From: Enterocloster bolteae
Lineage (GTDB): Bacteria; Bacillota; Clostridia; Lachnospirales; Lachnospiraceae
NCBI RefSeq assembly: GCF_002234575.2
Contig: NZ_CP022464.2
Span: 5,208,001 to 5,272,000 of the forward strand
DNA length: 64,000 bases
Direction: 5' to 3'
The notes below the pieces were generated by a model, which did no database searches, was not told the origin of the DNA, and saw only the letters and a list, made by a program, of their open reading frames with translations. The translations under genes and the position numbers were made by a program. Positions 24,755 to 33,550 of the stretch are shown in pieces (positions within the stretch are counted from its first letter, which is position 1; the number at the start of each line of letters is the position of its first letter).

Positions 24755-26176
24755 CTATTTTCTTCTGGGCGCAGCATGAATTGCACCGCCGTCTGCATCC
24801 TCAATGGCTTCACCTATTGCCTCGCTGAAGGTGGGATGGGGCCGGACCGTGGCAGCCAGCTGACTCATGGTCAGCTTACCCGCAACCCCGTCGCTCAGTC
24901 CGGTAATCATGTCTGTTGCCCTGGAGCACATAAGCACCGCCCCCAGAAGCACCTTGCTTTCTTCCTCAAAGACCAGCTTTACAAAACCCCTGTCCGCCAT
25001 TTCAATCACAGTCTTTCCATTGGACGACATGATGGCCTTGCCTGTGATGGTCCTGATTCCCCGCATCTTGGCCTCATCAGCCGTCATGCCCACCGCTGCA
25101 ATTTCCGGATTGGTGTAAATGCAGGACGGGATACAGGAAAGATTCATGGGTGCCCTTTCCCCAAACATGGAGCACACCGCGTTGACTGCCTGGGCGGAAG
25201 CCACATGGGCCAGCTGTATGCCTCCCAGAACAATATCACCAATGGCATAGATCCCCTTAATGCAGGTTTCAAAAGAGTCATCCACCGGAATCATTCCTCT
25301 CTGCATCTGCAAATTTAATGAAGGAGGACAGATTCCCTCTGTATTGGCCCTTCGGCCAATGGAAACCAGGACCCGCTCAGTCTCTACACACTGTTCTTTT
25401 TCCTTAGACATAAAATACACCGCCAGCCCCTTCTCCTGCGCTGTCTGTACTGACTGGTCCGTATGCTCTACCCGGTCCACCCGTGCGCCTGTATACACCT
25501 TGATTCCTCTTTTTTTAAGAATCATGGTCAGGTTCTGTGAAACCTCCCGGTCCAGGGTGGGCAGGATACGGTCCAGGGCCTCAATGATTGTAACCTCGCA
25601 TCCCAGAGCATGGTAAATGGTTGCAAACTCCACGCCAATCACGCCTCCGCCTATGATTACCAGTTTTTTACAGTAAACACCTTTCCCCTCCAGCATTTCA
25701 TCGCTGGTCACCACTCCCGGAAGAGTCAGTCCTGGAATTGGGGGCATGGCAGGCTTGGAACCAGTTGCAATGAGAATCCTGTCTGTCTCGTAAGCCTGGT
25801 CCCCCACCTGTATTCTGTTGGAATCCAGTATAATGCCGCATCCCCTGATTAAGTCTATCTTATAGGCCTTAAACAGGCCCTCGATTCCTCCTCGCAGCTG
25901 TTCCACCACCTCTGCCTTGCGCTCATGCATCCCGGCAAAGTCATAGGATACCTGCCCTACATGAATGCCCAGCTTCTCACAGGAACGAATCTCCTCCAGC
26001 ACCTCTGCCGCATGTACCAGGGTTTTTGTGGGGATGCATCCCCGGTTCAGGCAGGTTCCGCCCACATCCCGGCTTTCCACCACAGCCACCCTGTGCCCCA
26101 TCTGTGCTGCCTTGATGGCCGCAACATAGCCGCCCGGGCCAGCTCCCAGCACAATTAATTCATATCTCTCACCCAT
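24755..26176 (-). CDS. lpdA: Dihydrolipoyl dehydrogenase (glycine cleavage L-protein)
   Basis: 473 residues. FAD-binding start VLGAGPGGYVAAIKAAQMGH, redox site GGTCLNRGCIPTKTLV, second dinucleotide site VIIGGGVIGVEFATIYHALG and C-terminal HPTFSEAIGEAI with the active-site His-Glu pair. It reoxidises dihydrolipoyl-GcvH with NAD+. No lipoyl domain is fused at the N-terminus. It follows gcvPB across a 118-bp gap with a long structured hairpin, which may tune its level. Confidence 0.95.
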   Translation of the reverse strand: MGERYELIVLGAGPGGYVAAIKAAQMGHRVAVVESRDVGGTCLNRGCIPTKTLVHAAEVLEEIRSCEKLGIHVGQVSYDFAGMHERKAEVVEQLRGGIEGLFKAYKIDLIRGCGIILDSNRIQVGDQAYETDRILIATGSKPAMPPIPGLTLPGVVTSDEMLEGKGVYCKKLVIIGGGVIGVEFATIYHALGCEVTIIEALDRILPTLDREVSQNLTMILKKRGIKVYTGARVDRVEHTDQSVQTAQEKGLAVYFMSKEKEQCVETERVLVSIGRRANTEGICPPSLNLQMQRGMIPVDDSFETCIKGIYAIGDIVLGGIQLAHVASAQAVNAVCSMFGERAPMNLSCIPSCIYTNPEIAAVGMTADEAKMRGIRTITGKAIMSSNGKTVIEMADRGFVKLVFEEESKVLLGAVLMCSRATDMITGLSDGVAGKLTMSQLAATVRPHPTFSEAIGEAIEDADGGAIHAAPRRK

Positions 26177-26202
26177 TTTACTCTTCTCCTTATATAAAAC
26201 AT

Positions 26203-26249
26203 GCCTGGGACACCAGACGTAGCGGACTACGGCTGTCAGCGCCCCAGGC
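26203..26249 (-). promoter_or_regulatory. Intra-operon stem-loop between gcvPB and lpdA
   Basis: GCCTGGG (26203-26209) pairs with CCCAGGC (26243-26249); inside, GACA/TGTC and GTAG/CTAC arms pair in register, making one long interrupted hairpin. No T-run follows, so it looks like an mRNA processing or stability element rather than a terminator. Confidence 0.5.
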
Positions 26250-26294
26250 GCATTCTTACATGTATGCTAGGTGTTTTACCCTCTGCTTTTCTCT

Positions 26295-27731
26295 CTACTT
26301 CCAGCCGGAATATTTTAGCACCGGATTGCGCGCAGCGCCAACCTCATCCAGCCGGCGTACCGGCGTGGAGTGGGGAGCTTCATGCATGGCTTCCGGATTC
26401 TCCACGGAATTTTTATAAATCTCCTTGAAAATATCCACTACGTTGTCCAGAGTCTCCTTAGACTCTGTCTCCGTGGGCTCCACCATCAAAGCCTCATCCA
26501 CAATCAGCGGGAAGTACATGGTCGGCGGATGGACTCCATGGTCCAGCAGTCCCTTTGCAAAATCAAGAGCAGAAACCCCATTCAATTTCTTGAGCCTGGT
26601 CATGCTCATAACAAACTCATGCATACAGATATTGTTGAATGCAATATCAAAGGTGTCCTGCAGCTTCACACGCATGTAATTGGCGTTGAGCACTGCATTT
26701 TCGGCTGCTTCCGGTATACCCTCATTGCCCAGGACCAATATGTAGCTCAGGGCGCGCACTACCACCAGGAAGTTACCGTAAAACTCCTTTACGGAACCAA
26801 TGGTTTGGGCCGGGTTCTCAAATGCATAGCCCTTTTCGGATTTCACCGCATGATACTTGGGAAGGAACGGAGCCAGTATATCCTTGCACCCGACAGCGCC
26901 TGAACCAGGCCCGCCGCCTCCGTGAGGCGTGGAGAAGGTCTTATGCAGGTTCAGATGAATCACGTCAAATCCCATATCGCCCGGACGGGCGATTCCCATG
27001 ACGGCATTCAGGTTTGCCCCGTCATAGTAGTTCAGTCCTCCTGCCTCATGCATGATTTTTGTGATTTCCAGTATATTGCGGTCAAATATACCCACTGTGT
27101 TTGGATTGGTAAGCATAAGTCCAGCCGTATCATCTCCCACAACCTCCCTCAGCTTATCAAGGTCCACACAGCCCTCATCATTGGACGGAATGCTGATTAC
27201 GGTAAATCCCGCCATGGTACAGGAAGCAGGGTTGGTTCCGTGAGCGGTATCCGGTACAATGATTTTGGTGCGTTTCATATCGCCCCTGGCTTTGTGGTAT
27301 GCCTTAATCAGCAGCAACCCGGTATATTCGCCGTGGGCGCCTGCCGCGGGCTGGAATGTCATCTGGTCCATGCCTGTAATCTCACAGAGCAGTTCCTCTG
27401 CCTTTACCAGCACTTCCAGGCATCCCTGGACTGTTTCTTCCGGCTGCAGGGGATGGACGCCTGTAAAGCCAGGAAGGGCTGCCATCTCTTCATTCAGCTT
27501 TGGATTATATTTCATGGTACAGGAGCCCAGAGGATAAAATCCGTCATTTACACCATGTGTACGTTTCATCAGTTCTGTATAATGTCTGGAGATATCAATT
27601 TCAGCCATCTGCGGAAATCTGGGAGCCTTTTTTCTGGCCTCCCGGGCCGGAATCTCTGCAACAGGTACATCGCAGGCCGGAAGCAGTGAGCATCCATGCC
27701 CCACTCTGCTTTTCTCAAAAATCAGTTCCAT
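26295..27731 (-). CDS. gcvPB: Glycine dehydrogenase (decarboxylating) subunit 2
   Basis: 478 residues from the ATG at 27731, which follows AAGGAGG and overlaps the gcvPA stop by one base. PLP-binding subunit of the two-part P-protein: FYPLGSCTMKYNPKLNEE, FQPAAGAHGEYTGLL, HGTNPASCTMAGF and NLHKTFSTPHGGGGPGSG, where the PLP lysine sits in NLHKTF. It decarboxylates glycine and passes the aminomethyl group to lipoyl-GcvH. Works with the preceding gene product as a heterotetramer. Confidence 0.96.
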   Translation of the reverse strand: MELIFEKSRVGHGCSLLPACDVPVAEIPAREARKKAPRFPQMAEIDISRHYTELMKRTHGVNDGFYPLGSCTMKYNPKLNEEMAALPGFTGVHPLQPEETVQGCLEVLVKAEELLCEITGMDQMTFQPAAGAHGEYTGLLLIKAYHKARGDMKRTKIIVPDTAHGTNPASCTMAGFTVISIPSNDEGCVDLDKLREVVGDDTAGLMLTNPNTVGIFDRNILEITKIMHEAGGLNYYDGANLNAVMGIARPGDMGFDVIHLNLHKTFSTPHGGGGPGSGAVGCKDILAPFLPKYHAVKSEKGYAFENPAQTIGSVKEFYGNFLVVVRALSYILVLGNEGIPEAAENAVLNANYMRVKLQDTFDIAFNNICMHEFVMSMTRLKKLNGVSALDFAKGLLDHGVHPPTMYFPLIVDEALMVEPTETESKETLDNVVDIFKEIYKNSVENPEAMHEAPHSTPVRRLDEVGAARNPVLKYSGWK

Positions 27732-29044
27732 TATGCACGCACCTCCTTCAAACACTCTGCCAGAGCATCAATCTGCGCCTTGGAATTCATCTCGGTGACA
27801 CACCAGAGTATGCCTCCCTCTACTGGGTATCCGCCCAATATATCATGGTCGCTCAGTTTCTTAAGCAGCACATCTGCATCGCAGGGAATCTTTGTGACGA
27901 ATTCATTGAAGAAATCCCCTTGGTTTACCAGCTCAAATCCCGGAATCCTACTGATTTCTGCCGCTGCATAGTGCGCCTTGGAATAGCACAGGGAAGCCAC
28001 CTGGCTGACGCCGGTCGTTCCCATGGATGCCATGTAAACCGCTGCCGTCATGGCGCAGAGGGCCTGGTTGGAACAGATGTTGGAGGATGCCTTTTCCCTT
28101 CGTATATGCTGCTCCCTTGCCTGAAGCGTCAGCACATACGCCCGCCTTCCGTCCACATCCTTTGTCTCGCCCACAATACGTCCGGGGAGCTGACGCATCA
28201 TGTCATGGGTACAAGCCATAAATCCCAGATAAGGGCCGCCGAATGCCAGGGACATACCCAGGGGCTGGCCTTCACCGGTGACCACATCAGCGCCGCACTC
28301 CCTTGGCGATTTAAGGGCGGCGCCCGCAATGGGGTATATGCCCATCACAAATTTGGCGCCTGCGGCATGTACCGCCTCACCAATGGCAGCCGCATCCTCA
28401 ATCTGTCCGAAATAGCTGGGCTGCTGGATGAACACGCCTGAGGTGGTCTGGTCCATGGCCTCCATCAGGGCTTTAAGGTCGGTCTTTCCGTCCTTGGCCG
28501 GAACCACCACAGCCTCTGTGTTGTTTCCTTCGCAGTATGTCTGTATGGTCTGTATGGTCATGGGATTGGCTGCCCCGGATATCACCGTTTTCTTTTTCTT
28601 GCGGTTATGGCACATGGCCATGGCCTCTGCGGCTGCGGACGCGCCGTCATAAACAGAGGCATTGGATACATCCATATCGGTGAGTTCACAAATCATGGTC
28701 TGGTATTCAAAGATGGACTGAAGGATTCCCTGGCTGATTTCCGCCTGATAAGGGGTATATGCCGTCAGGAATTCTTCTTTGCCTGTAATGCTCTTTACAA
28801 TGGATGGTATATAATGGTTATAGGCGCCTGCCCCGCGGAAAATGGAGCTGTATACCTTATTCTTAGCTGCCATGGCCCTGACGATTCCGCTGACCTCCAG
28901 CTCCGACTTCCCCTCCGGTATGGCAAGCCTGTCAACCTTCATGCCGGATGGTACTACTGTGTACAGCTCGTCAAAAGAGCTGACTCCCACGGCCTTCAGC
29001 ATCTCCTGCTGTTCCTCAGAGGTAGATGGAACATATTTTCCCAT
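27731..29044 (-). CDS. gcvPA: Glycine dehydrogenase (decarboxylating) subunit 1
   Basis: 437 residues. Typical blocks are FRGAGAYNHYIPSIVKSITG, FLTAYTPYQAEISQGILQ, ELTDMDVSNASVYDGASAAA and FGGPYLGFMACT. It provides the other half of the P-protein active site. GAGGAGG precedes the ATG, three bases after gcvH. Split P-proteins are usual in Firmicutes. Confidence 0.96.
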   Translation of the reverse strand: MGKYVPSTSEEQQEMLKAVGVSSFDELYTVVPSGMKVDRLAIPEGKSELEVSGIVRAMAAKNKVYSSIFRGAGAYNHYIPSIVKSITGKEEFLTAYTPYQAEISQGILQSIFEYQTMICELTDMDVSNASVYDGASAAAEAMAMCHNRKKKKTVISGAANPMTIQTIQTYCEGNNTEAVVVPAKDGKTDLKALMEAMDQTTSGVFIQQPSYFGQIEDAAAIGEAVHAAGAKFVMGIYPIAGAALKSPRECGADVVTGEGQPLGMSLAFGGPYLGFMACTHDMMRQLPGRIVGETKDVDGRRAYVLTLQAREQHIRREKASSNICSNQALCAMTAAVYMASMGTTGVSQVASLCYSKAHYAAAEISRIPGFELVNQGDFFNEFVTKIPCDADVLLKKLSDHDILGGYPVEGGILWCVTEMNSKAQIDALAECLKEVRA

Positions 29045-29047
29045 GCC

Positions 29048-29428
29048 TTAGCCCTCCTCTTCACATATCTTCTCATATGCTGCGCTGTCCACTAATTCTT
29101 CTCTTTCAGATACTTCCTTTACCTCTATAAGCCATGCCTCATATGGGGCCTCATTAATCATCTCCGGGCTGTCCAGGATATCCTCGTTCACTGCGGATAT
29201 AACGCCTGTAACAGGACTGTACACGTCGGAAACCGCCTTTACACTCTCCACGTCCGCAAACGCCTCTTTCACAGTAACCGTATCCCCCACCTCAGGTAAG
29301 TTTACAAAAACCAAATCTCCCAGCTCATGCTGTGCAAAGTCCGTAAGCCCCACTCTTACCGTGGTCTCATCCACTTCCTCCACCCACTCATGTGACCTGC
29401 TGTACTTTAAATTCTCTAAAACGTTCAT
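29048..29428 (-). CDS. gcvH: Glycine cleavage system H protein
   Basis: 126 residues, standard length. YSRSHEWVEEVDETTVRVGL at the start and FADVESVKAVSDVYSPVTG with the lipoyl-lysine in ESVKA. It carries the aminomethyl group between P, T and L proteins. A CAGGAGGAGG site is upstream; 48 bp separate it from gcvT. Confidence 0.96.
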   Translation of the reverse strand: MNVLENLKYSRSHEWVEEVDETTVRVGLTDFAQHELGDLVFVNLPEVGDTVTVKEAFADVESVKAVSDVYSPVTGVISAVNEDILDSPEMINEAPYEAWLIEVKEVSEREELVDSAAYEKICEEEG

Positions 29429-29476
29429 GTCTGTTCCTCCTCCTGATTTTTGTTATGAAAATTAATATTATATATA

Positions 29477-30565
29477 TTATTTTGCTTTTTTGTAGAATGG
29501 CAAGGCCACCACCTCGGCCTCAATGCGGCGCCCGCGGACCTCCACTTCCACCTTTGTCCCTATTTCCGTACAATCCAAATCCAGAATGGCCATTGCTATG
29601 GCATAACCCAGGAATGGACAATGGGTCCCCGATGTTGTCCATCCCACTTCCCTGTCACCTGCGTATACCTTCTCATTCTCCCTGGCAATGCCCCTTCCAA
29701 TCATCCTAAGACCTACGCGCTTGCGTGTGAGGACGGACTTCTCTTCCAGTGCTTTCTTTCCGATGAAATCATCCTTCTGCATCTTCACTGCAAACTTAAG
29801 TCCTGTCTCCAATGGGTGAATGGCGGCATCCATCTCATGACCATATAATGGCATGGCTGCCTCCAGACGAAGAGTATCTCTGGCTCCCAGTCCGCATGGA
29901 ATCAGGCCCTCTGCTTCCCCTGCTTCCAGAAGCATGTTCCATAATTTAGGTGCATCCTCATTGTTCACGTACAGCTCGTAGCCGCTTTCACCTGTATAGC
30001 CAGTCTGGGATACGATGCACTTGATGCCGCCTACAATGCCTTCCGGAACAAAGCTGTAGTATTTTTCAGGAATATCTTCATCTTTTGTAAGTTTTCTCAG
30101 GATGGCATCTGCATTAGGGCCCTGGATTGCCAGCTGGGATAATTCGTCCGAGATATCTGTAAATACCACGTCCCCATTCAAATGGTCCTTCATCCAATTG
30201 ACATCTTTTTCACGATTTGCCGCATTCACAACCACCAGATATTTCTCCTGGTTATAACGGTATACAATCAGGTCGTCCACCACTCCGCCGTCCTCGTAGC
30301 ACATTACGCTGTAGCGGACCTGACCATCATACATGTTTGTGAAATCATTGGTCAGTATGTAGTTGATATTCTTTAGTGCATCCGGCCCCTCAAACAATAC
30401 CTCTCCCATATGTGACACATCAAATAATCCCGCCTGTGTCCTGACTGCCATATGCTCCTTAATGACCCCAGTCTTATACTGAACAGGCAGTGAATAACCG
30501 GCAAAGGGAACCATTTTCCCTCCGCAAGCCACATGACAATCGTAAAGCGCTGTTTTCCGTTCCAT
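29477..30565 (-). CDS. gcvT: Glycine cleavage system T protein (aminomethyltransferase)
   Basis: 362 residues. Starts with MERKTALYDCHVACGGKMVP then LPVQYKTGVIKEHMAVR and GLFDVSHMGEV; later NANREKD-type folate site (VVNAANREKDVNWM) and GYTGESGYELYV. It releases ammonia and forms 5,10-methylene-THF from the H-protein intermediate, which FolD then handles. First gene of the ten-gene operon; GAAAGGAG precedes the ATG. The leader of ~220 bp has no glycine riboswitch that I can recognise. Confidence 0.96.
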   Translation of the reverse strand: MERKTALYDCHVACGGKMVPFAGYSLPVQYKTGVIKEHMAVRTQAGLFDVSHMGEVLFEGPDALKNINYILTNDFTNMYDGQVRYSVMCYEDGGVVDDLIVYRYNQEKYLVVVNAANREKDVNWMKDHLNGDVVFTDISDELSQLAIQGPNADAILRKLTKDEDIPEKYYSFVPEGIVGGIKCIVSQTGYTGESGYELYVNNEDAPKLWNMLLEAGEAEGLIPCGLGARDTLRLEAAMPLYGHEMDAAIHPLETGLKFAVKMQKDDFIGKKALEEKSVLTRKRVGLRMIGRGIARENEKVYAGDREVGWTTSGTHCPFLGYAIAMAILDLDCTEIGTKVEVEVRGRRIEAEVVALPFYKKAK

Positions 30566-30685
30566 TCAGATGTCTCCTTTCATTTATCACTATTGATATC
30601 TTAACTATAGCACGGTTTGTTATTTATTTCACATTTATAAATTATATGCGACCTATATGTTTTATGTATAGATATTCTCTATTTT

Positions 30686-30702
30686 TTGTGCCATTTACAC
30701 AA
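30686..30702. promoter_or_regulatory. Inverted repeat upstream of gcvT, candidate operator
   Basis: TTGTG-N7-CACAA, 120 bp before the gcvT start and just beyond the LysR gene. It contains the T-N11-A core of LysR binding sites, and the arms also resemble Rex half-sites, so either regulator could act here. Confidence 0.42.
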
Positions 30703-30708
30703 TGACAA

Positions 30709-30753
30709 CAAAAAAGAAACAGCACAATCACCATACTGTTTCTTTTTTTTCTA
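30709..30753 (-). terminator. Hairpin between the LysR gene and the gcv operon
   Basis: AAAGAAACAG (30713-30722) pairs with CTGTTTCTTT across a 14-nt loop; both strands have flanking A or T runs, so it can stop transcription either way. It separates the regulator from the operon. Confidence 0.65.
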
Positions 30754-30784
30754 TCCATTTCACTCTTTTTTTATATATTTTCCC

Positions 30785-31723
30785 TTATAGCTTAGCAGGT
30801 GTCATAATTTCATCCCTGGTACCTTTCAGCATCTCAATAAACGCCTTCTCGCTTCGGTTCTTTCTGTGTTCCATCTGGTACACCAAAAGGTCCTTCATCT
30901 TCCTGGGCCTGCCTGCGCTGCTTCTCTGGACCAGGCCATACCGCTCCAATGTCTGCTTTGGCATGGGGGATACCCACATATATGTATGGGGCACCATGGC
31001 CAGAAGGTCGAACTGGCTTCCCCGCTCGCACACGTAAATCCGGTCGGCCTGGCTCCCCCGGCCACTGTCCGGCGGCAGCTCCAGATATTCACCGCTGGGG
31101 AGCTGGGTATCCCCGTGGACTATTTCAATATAACCATCCAGGTCCTTCTCCGCAATGACCGGATACAATGCCAGGGGACTGTCCGCTGACAGGAGAATCT
31201 GGTAATCGAACTCCATAACCGTTTCGTGCTGAAGCCCTTTTAACTGCAGGAACATAAGGAAATAATCCTCGTATGTCATCTCATACCGTATAATCCCCAA
31301 CCCATATTTGGACGACAATATATTATTAATGGCCGTAGTGGAATTACACTCCACAAAGGATATGGACAGCTGGCTCTCATGGGGGATTGAATTTACATAT
31401 TTTGTAAATGCATATGTAATATAACTGGCTCTTGGTACCGATATCCTCAGCTTTTCCTGCTTTACCGCCGTATCCTCAAACTCGCCCTTCAAGGAGGCCA
31501 CATCTTTCATGATATTCTTAGCTTTTTGAATGAATGCCTGCCCCTCGCTGGTGGTAACCACTCCTTTTGAGGTCCGTTCAAAGATGACAATCCCGAATTC
31601 TTTTTCCAAGGTTCTGATTACCTTACTCAAATTGGGCTGGGCCACAAACAACTCCTTGGCCGCCTTTGAGATGGAACCATGCCGTTCCACTGCAATCACA
31701 AATTCTAAGTCTGTCAGATTCAT
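30785..31723 (-). CDS. LysR-family transcription regulator
   Basis: 312 residues from the ATG at 31723 (GGAGGGAG in front). N-terminal helix-turn-helix with VERHGSISKAAKELFVAQPN and LSKVIRTLEKEFGIVIFERT, then the usual effector-binding half (~90-300). It sits directly upstream of, and on the same strand as, the gcv-fhs operon, so it is the best candidate for its control; an inverted repeat with LysR geometry lies between. Effector unknown; glycine, formate or a folate are reasonable guesses. Confidence 0.9.
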   Translation of the reverse strand: MNLTDLEFVIAVERHGSISKAAKELFVAQPNLSKVIRTLEKEFGIVIFERTSKGVVTTSEGQAFIQKAKNIMKDVASLKGEFEDTAVKQEKLRISVPRASYITYAFTKYVNSIPHESQLSISFVECNSTTAINNILSSKYGLGIIRYEMTYEDYFLMFLQLKGLQHETVMEFDYQILLSADSPLALYPVIAEKDLDGYIEIVHGDTQLPSGEYLELPPDSGRGSQADRIYVCERGSQFDLLAMVPHTYMWVSPMPKQTLERYGLVQRSSAGRPRKMKDLLVYQMEHRKNRSEKAFIEMLKGTRDEIMTPAKL

Positions 31724-31816
31724 AACTCCCTCCAATGCTTTTTACAAGCATAACACATTCCGCACCTTTTTTCCACCTGCAGCCACCTAATCCGGTTTAA
31801 ATGTGACAGAATCCTT

Positions 31817-33523
31817 CTAGCCCTGAATGTCTCCCATTGCCATATTGCGATGCAGCAGCTTATGTTCCCTTCCCTTCAGGAGATTCTCATACAAAGAAAG
31901 CACAAGGGGATTCTCATTGGATTTCTTTATCTGTGTATTGATATCAGTGTCATACAGCCCCTTTGCCCTCGCCGCCTTGGTCCTTGGACCGGCCGGAACC
32001 GGCTGACCGCCGCCCATGATGCATCCCCTTCTGCAAGCCATGACCTCCACAAAATCATACTCCGCTTCTTTGTTCCCGATACGCTTCATCAGCATGTCTG
32101 CATTTGCAAGACCACTTACAATGGCTGCCCGTATTTTCCTTCCGTTGTAATCATAAGTAATCTCTTTCAATCCCTCTTCCCCTCTTACACCACTGTACCG
32201 AATCTGGTCCATCTCTGTCCTGTCATGCCCTTCACATAACCGGCGCAAAACGGCTTCCATTACTCCGCCTGTGTTTCCGAAAATGACACCTGCCCCGGAT
32301 CCAATCCCGAAGGGCATGTCCGAAGATTCAATGTCTATGTTTTCAAATCTGATGCCCGACTTTCTAATCATCGTAACCAGTTCTGTAGTGGTCAGTACAT
32401 AGTCCACGTCTGCCTTTCCGTTTGTCTTGGATTCCTCCTGCAGTATTTCTGCCTTTTTTGCTGTACACGGCATAATGGATACTGACAGTAGTTTCTTTCC
32501 ACCACTTTTCTGGGGATTCCTGTAATACTCCTGTATGACCGCACCGAACATCTGCTGGGGTGACCTGCAAGTGGACAGATTTTGTTTGAACTCAGGATAC
32601 CGGTTTTCACAAAAGCTTACCCATGCCGGACAACAGGAAGTAAAGAGTGGAAGGTTTTTTCCCGAAACCAACCGTTCCAGAAATTCTTTGGATTCCTCAA
32701 TTACTGTCAGATCCGCACCATAGGCCGTATCAAACACCTCATCAAATCCCATCCGGTGGAGCACATTTACAATCTTCCCCATCACGTTCTCTCCCCGCGC
32801 CATACCAAAAAAGTCTCCTACTGCCACCCTTACCGCTGGAGCCACCTGAGCCACCACCTTTGTATTTGGGTCAGCCAATGCCTCCCATATGACTTCAATA
32901 TTAGTATTGATGCTGATTGCGCCTGTGGGACAGACTGCCCTGCATTGTCCACAATTCACACAATCCGTCTCTGCAATGTTTTTGTTAAAGGCAGGTGTCA
33001 CCAGGGCTTCCGTTCCCCGATAGGCAAAATCGATTGCATTGACGGACTGTACATTGTCGCACATGCGAACGCAGTCGCCGCAGAGTATGCATTTATTTGG
33101 GTCTCTCACAATAGCCGGAGAACTCATATCGATGGGATACTGCGTTTTTGTATTTTCATAACCTACATGAGTCACTCCCATACGGTGGGCCAATTCCTGC
33201 AAATGGCATTCCCCGCTCTTGATACAGGTGGTGCAATCCCTGCAATGAGCTGCAAGTAATAGCTCCAGTATCATCTTCCGGTATTTCATGAGACGCGGCG
33301 TATTGGTATAAATGACCATTCCATCCCTTGGAGGTTCGGAACATGATGCAAATGTCTTCCCTCGTTCATTCTCCACCGTACACAGCCTGCAGGCTCCATA
33401 AATGGATAACTCCGAATGATAACACAGCGTTGGAATATCAATATCTGCCTTTCGAATCACAGATAAAACATTGGGTTCATCCGTAAATTCAACCCGTATT
33501 CTGTCTATTGTCATAAATCCCAT
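31817..33523 (-). CDS. hydA: [FeFe] hydrogenase, bifurcating type catalytic subunit
   Basis: 568 residues. N-terminal [2Fe-2S] domain (LCYHSELSIYGACRLCTVEN, ~30-60), the His-ligated cluster (HCRDCTTCIKSGECHLQELA), two [4Fe-4S] motifs (CILCGDCVRMC, CVNCGQCRAVCP) and the H-cluster domain with TSCCPAW, IMPCTAKKAE and MACRRGCIMGGGQP. This order is the group A trimeric enzyme (HydA/HndD), which couples ferredoxin and NAD(P)H oxidation to H2 release. It follows hydB after a G10 run that occupies the ribosome-binding position. The C-terminus ends after a standard small subunit-like extension (LYENLLKGREHKLLH). Confidence 0.95.
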   Translation of the reverse strand: MGFMTIDRIRVEFTDEPNVLSVIRKADIDIPTLCYHSELSIYGACRLCTVENERGKTFASCSEPPRDGMVIYTNTPRLMKYRKMILELLLAAHCRDCTTCIKSGECHLQELAHRMGVTHVGYENTKTQYPIDMSSPAIVRDPNKCILCGDCVRMCDNVQSVNAIDFAYRGTEALVTPAFNKNIAETDCVNCGQCRAVCPTGAISINTNIEVIWEALADPNTKVVAQVAPAVRVAVGDFFGMARGENVMGKIVNVLHRMGFDEVFDTAYGADLTVIEESKEFLERLVSGKNLPLFTSCCPAWVSFCENRYPEFKQNLSTCRSPQQMFGAVIQEYYRNPQKSGGKKLLSVSIMPCTAKKAEILQEESKTNGKADVDYVLTTTELVTMIRKSGIRFENIDIESSDMPFGIGSGAGVIFGNTGGVMEAVLRRLCEGHDRTEMDQIRYSGVRGEEGLKEITYDYNGRKIRAAIVSGLANADMLMKRIGNKEAEYDFVEVMACRRGCIMGGGQPVPAGPRTKAARAKGLYDTDINTQIKKSNENPLVLSLYENLLKGREHKLLHRNMAMGDIQG

Positions 33524-33534
33524 AATTTTTTCTG

Positions 33535-33544
33535 CCCCCCCCCC
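33535..33544 (-). repeat. G10 homopolymer in the hydA ribosome-binding position
   Basis: Ten Gs on the mRNA strand lie between the hydB stop and the hydA start, 11 bases before the ATG at 33523. No separate GGAGG is present, so the run itself probably pairs with 16S rRNA. Long G runs slip easily in replication. Confidence 0.85.
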
Positions 33545-33550
33545 TATGCT

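Noticed and set aside
30566..30785. Possible glycine riboswitch before gcvT
   Set aside because: The leader is AT-rich and lacks the conserved GGAGAG/GGAC-type aptamer blocks; only a terminator hairpin and an inverted repeat are visible.
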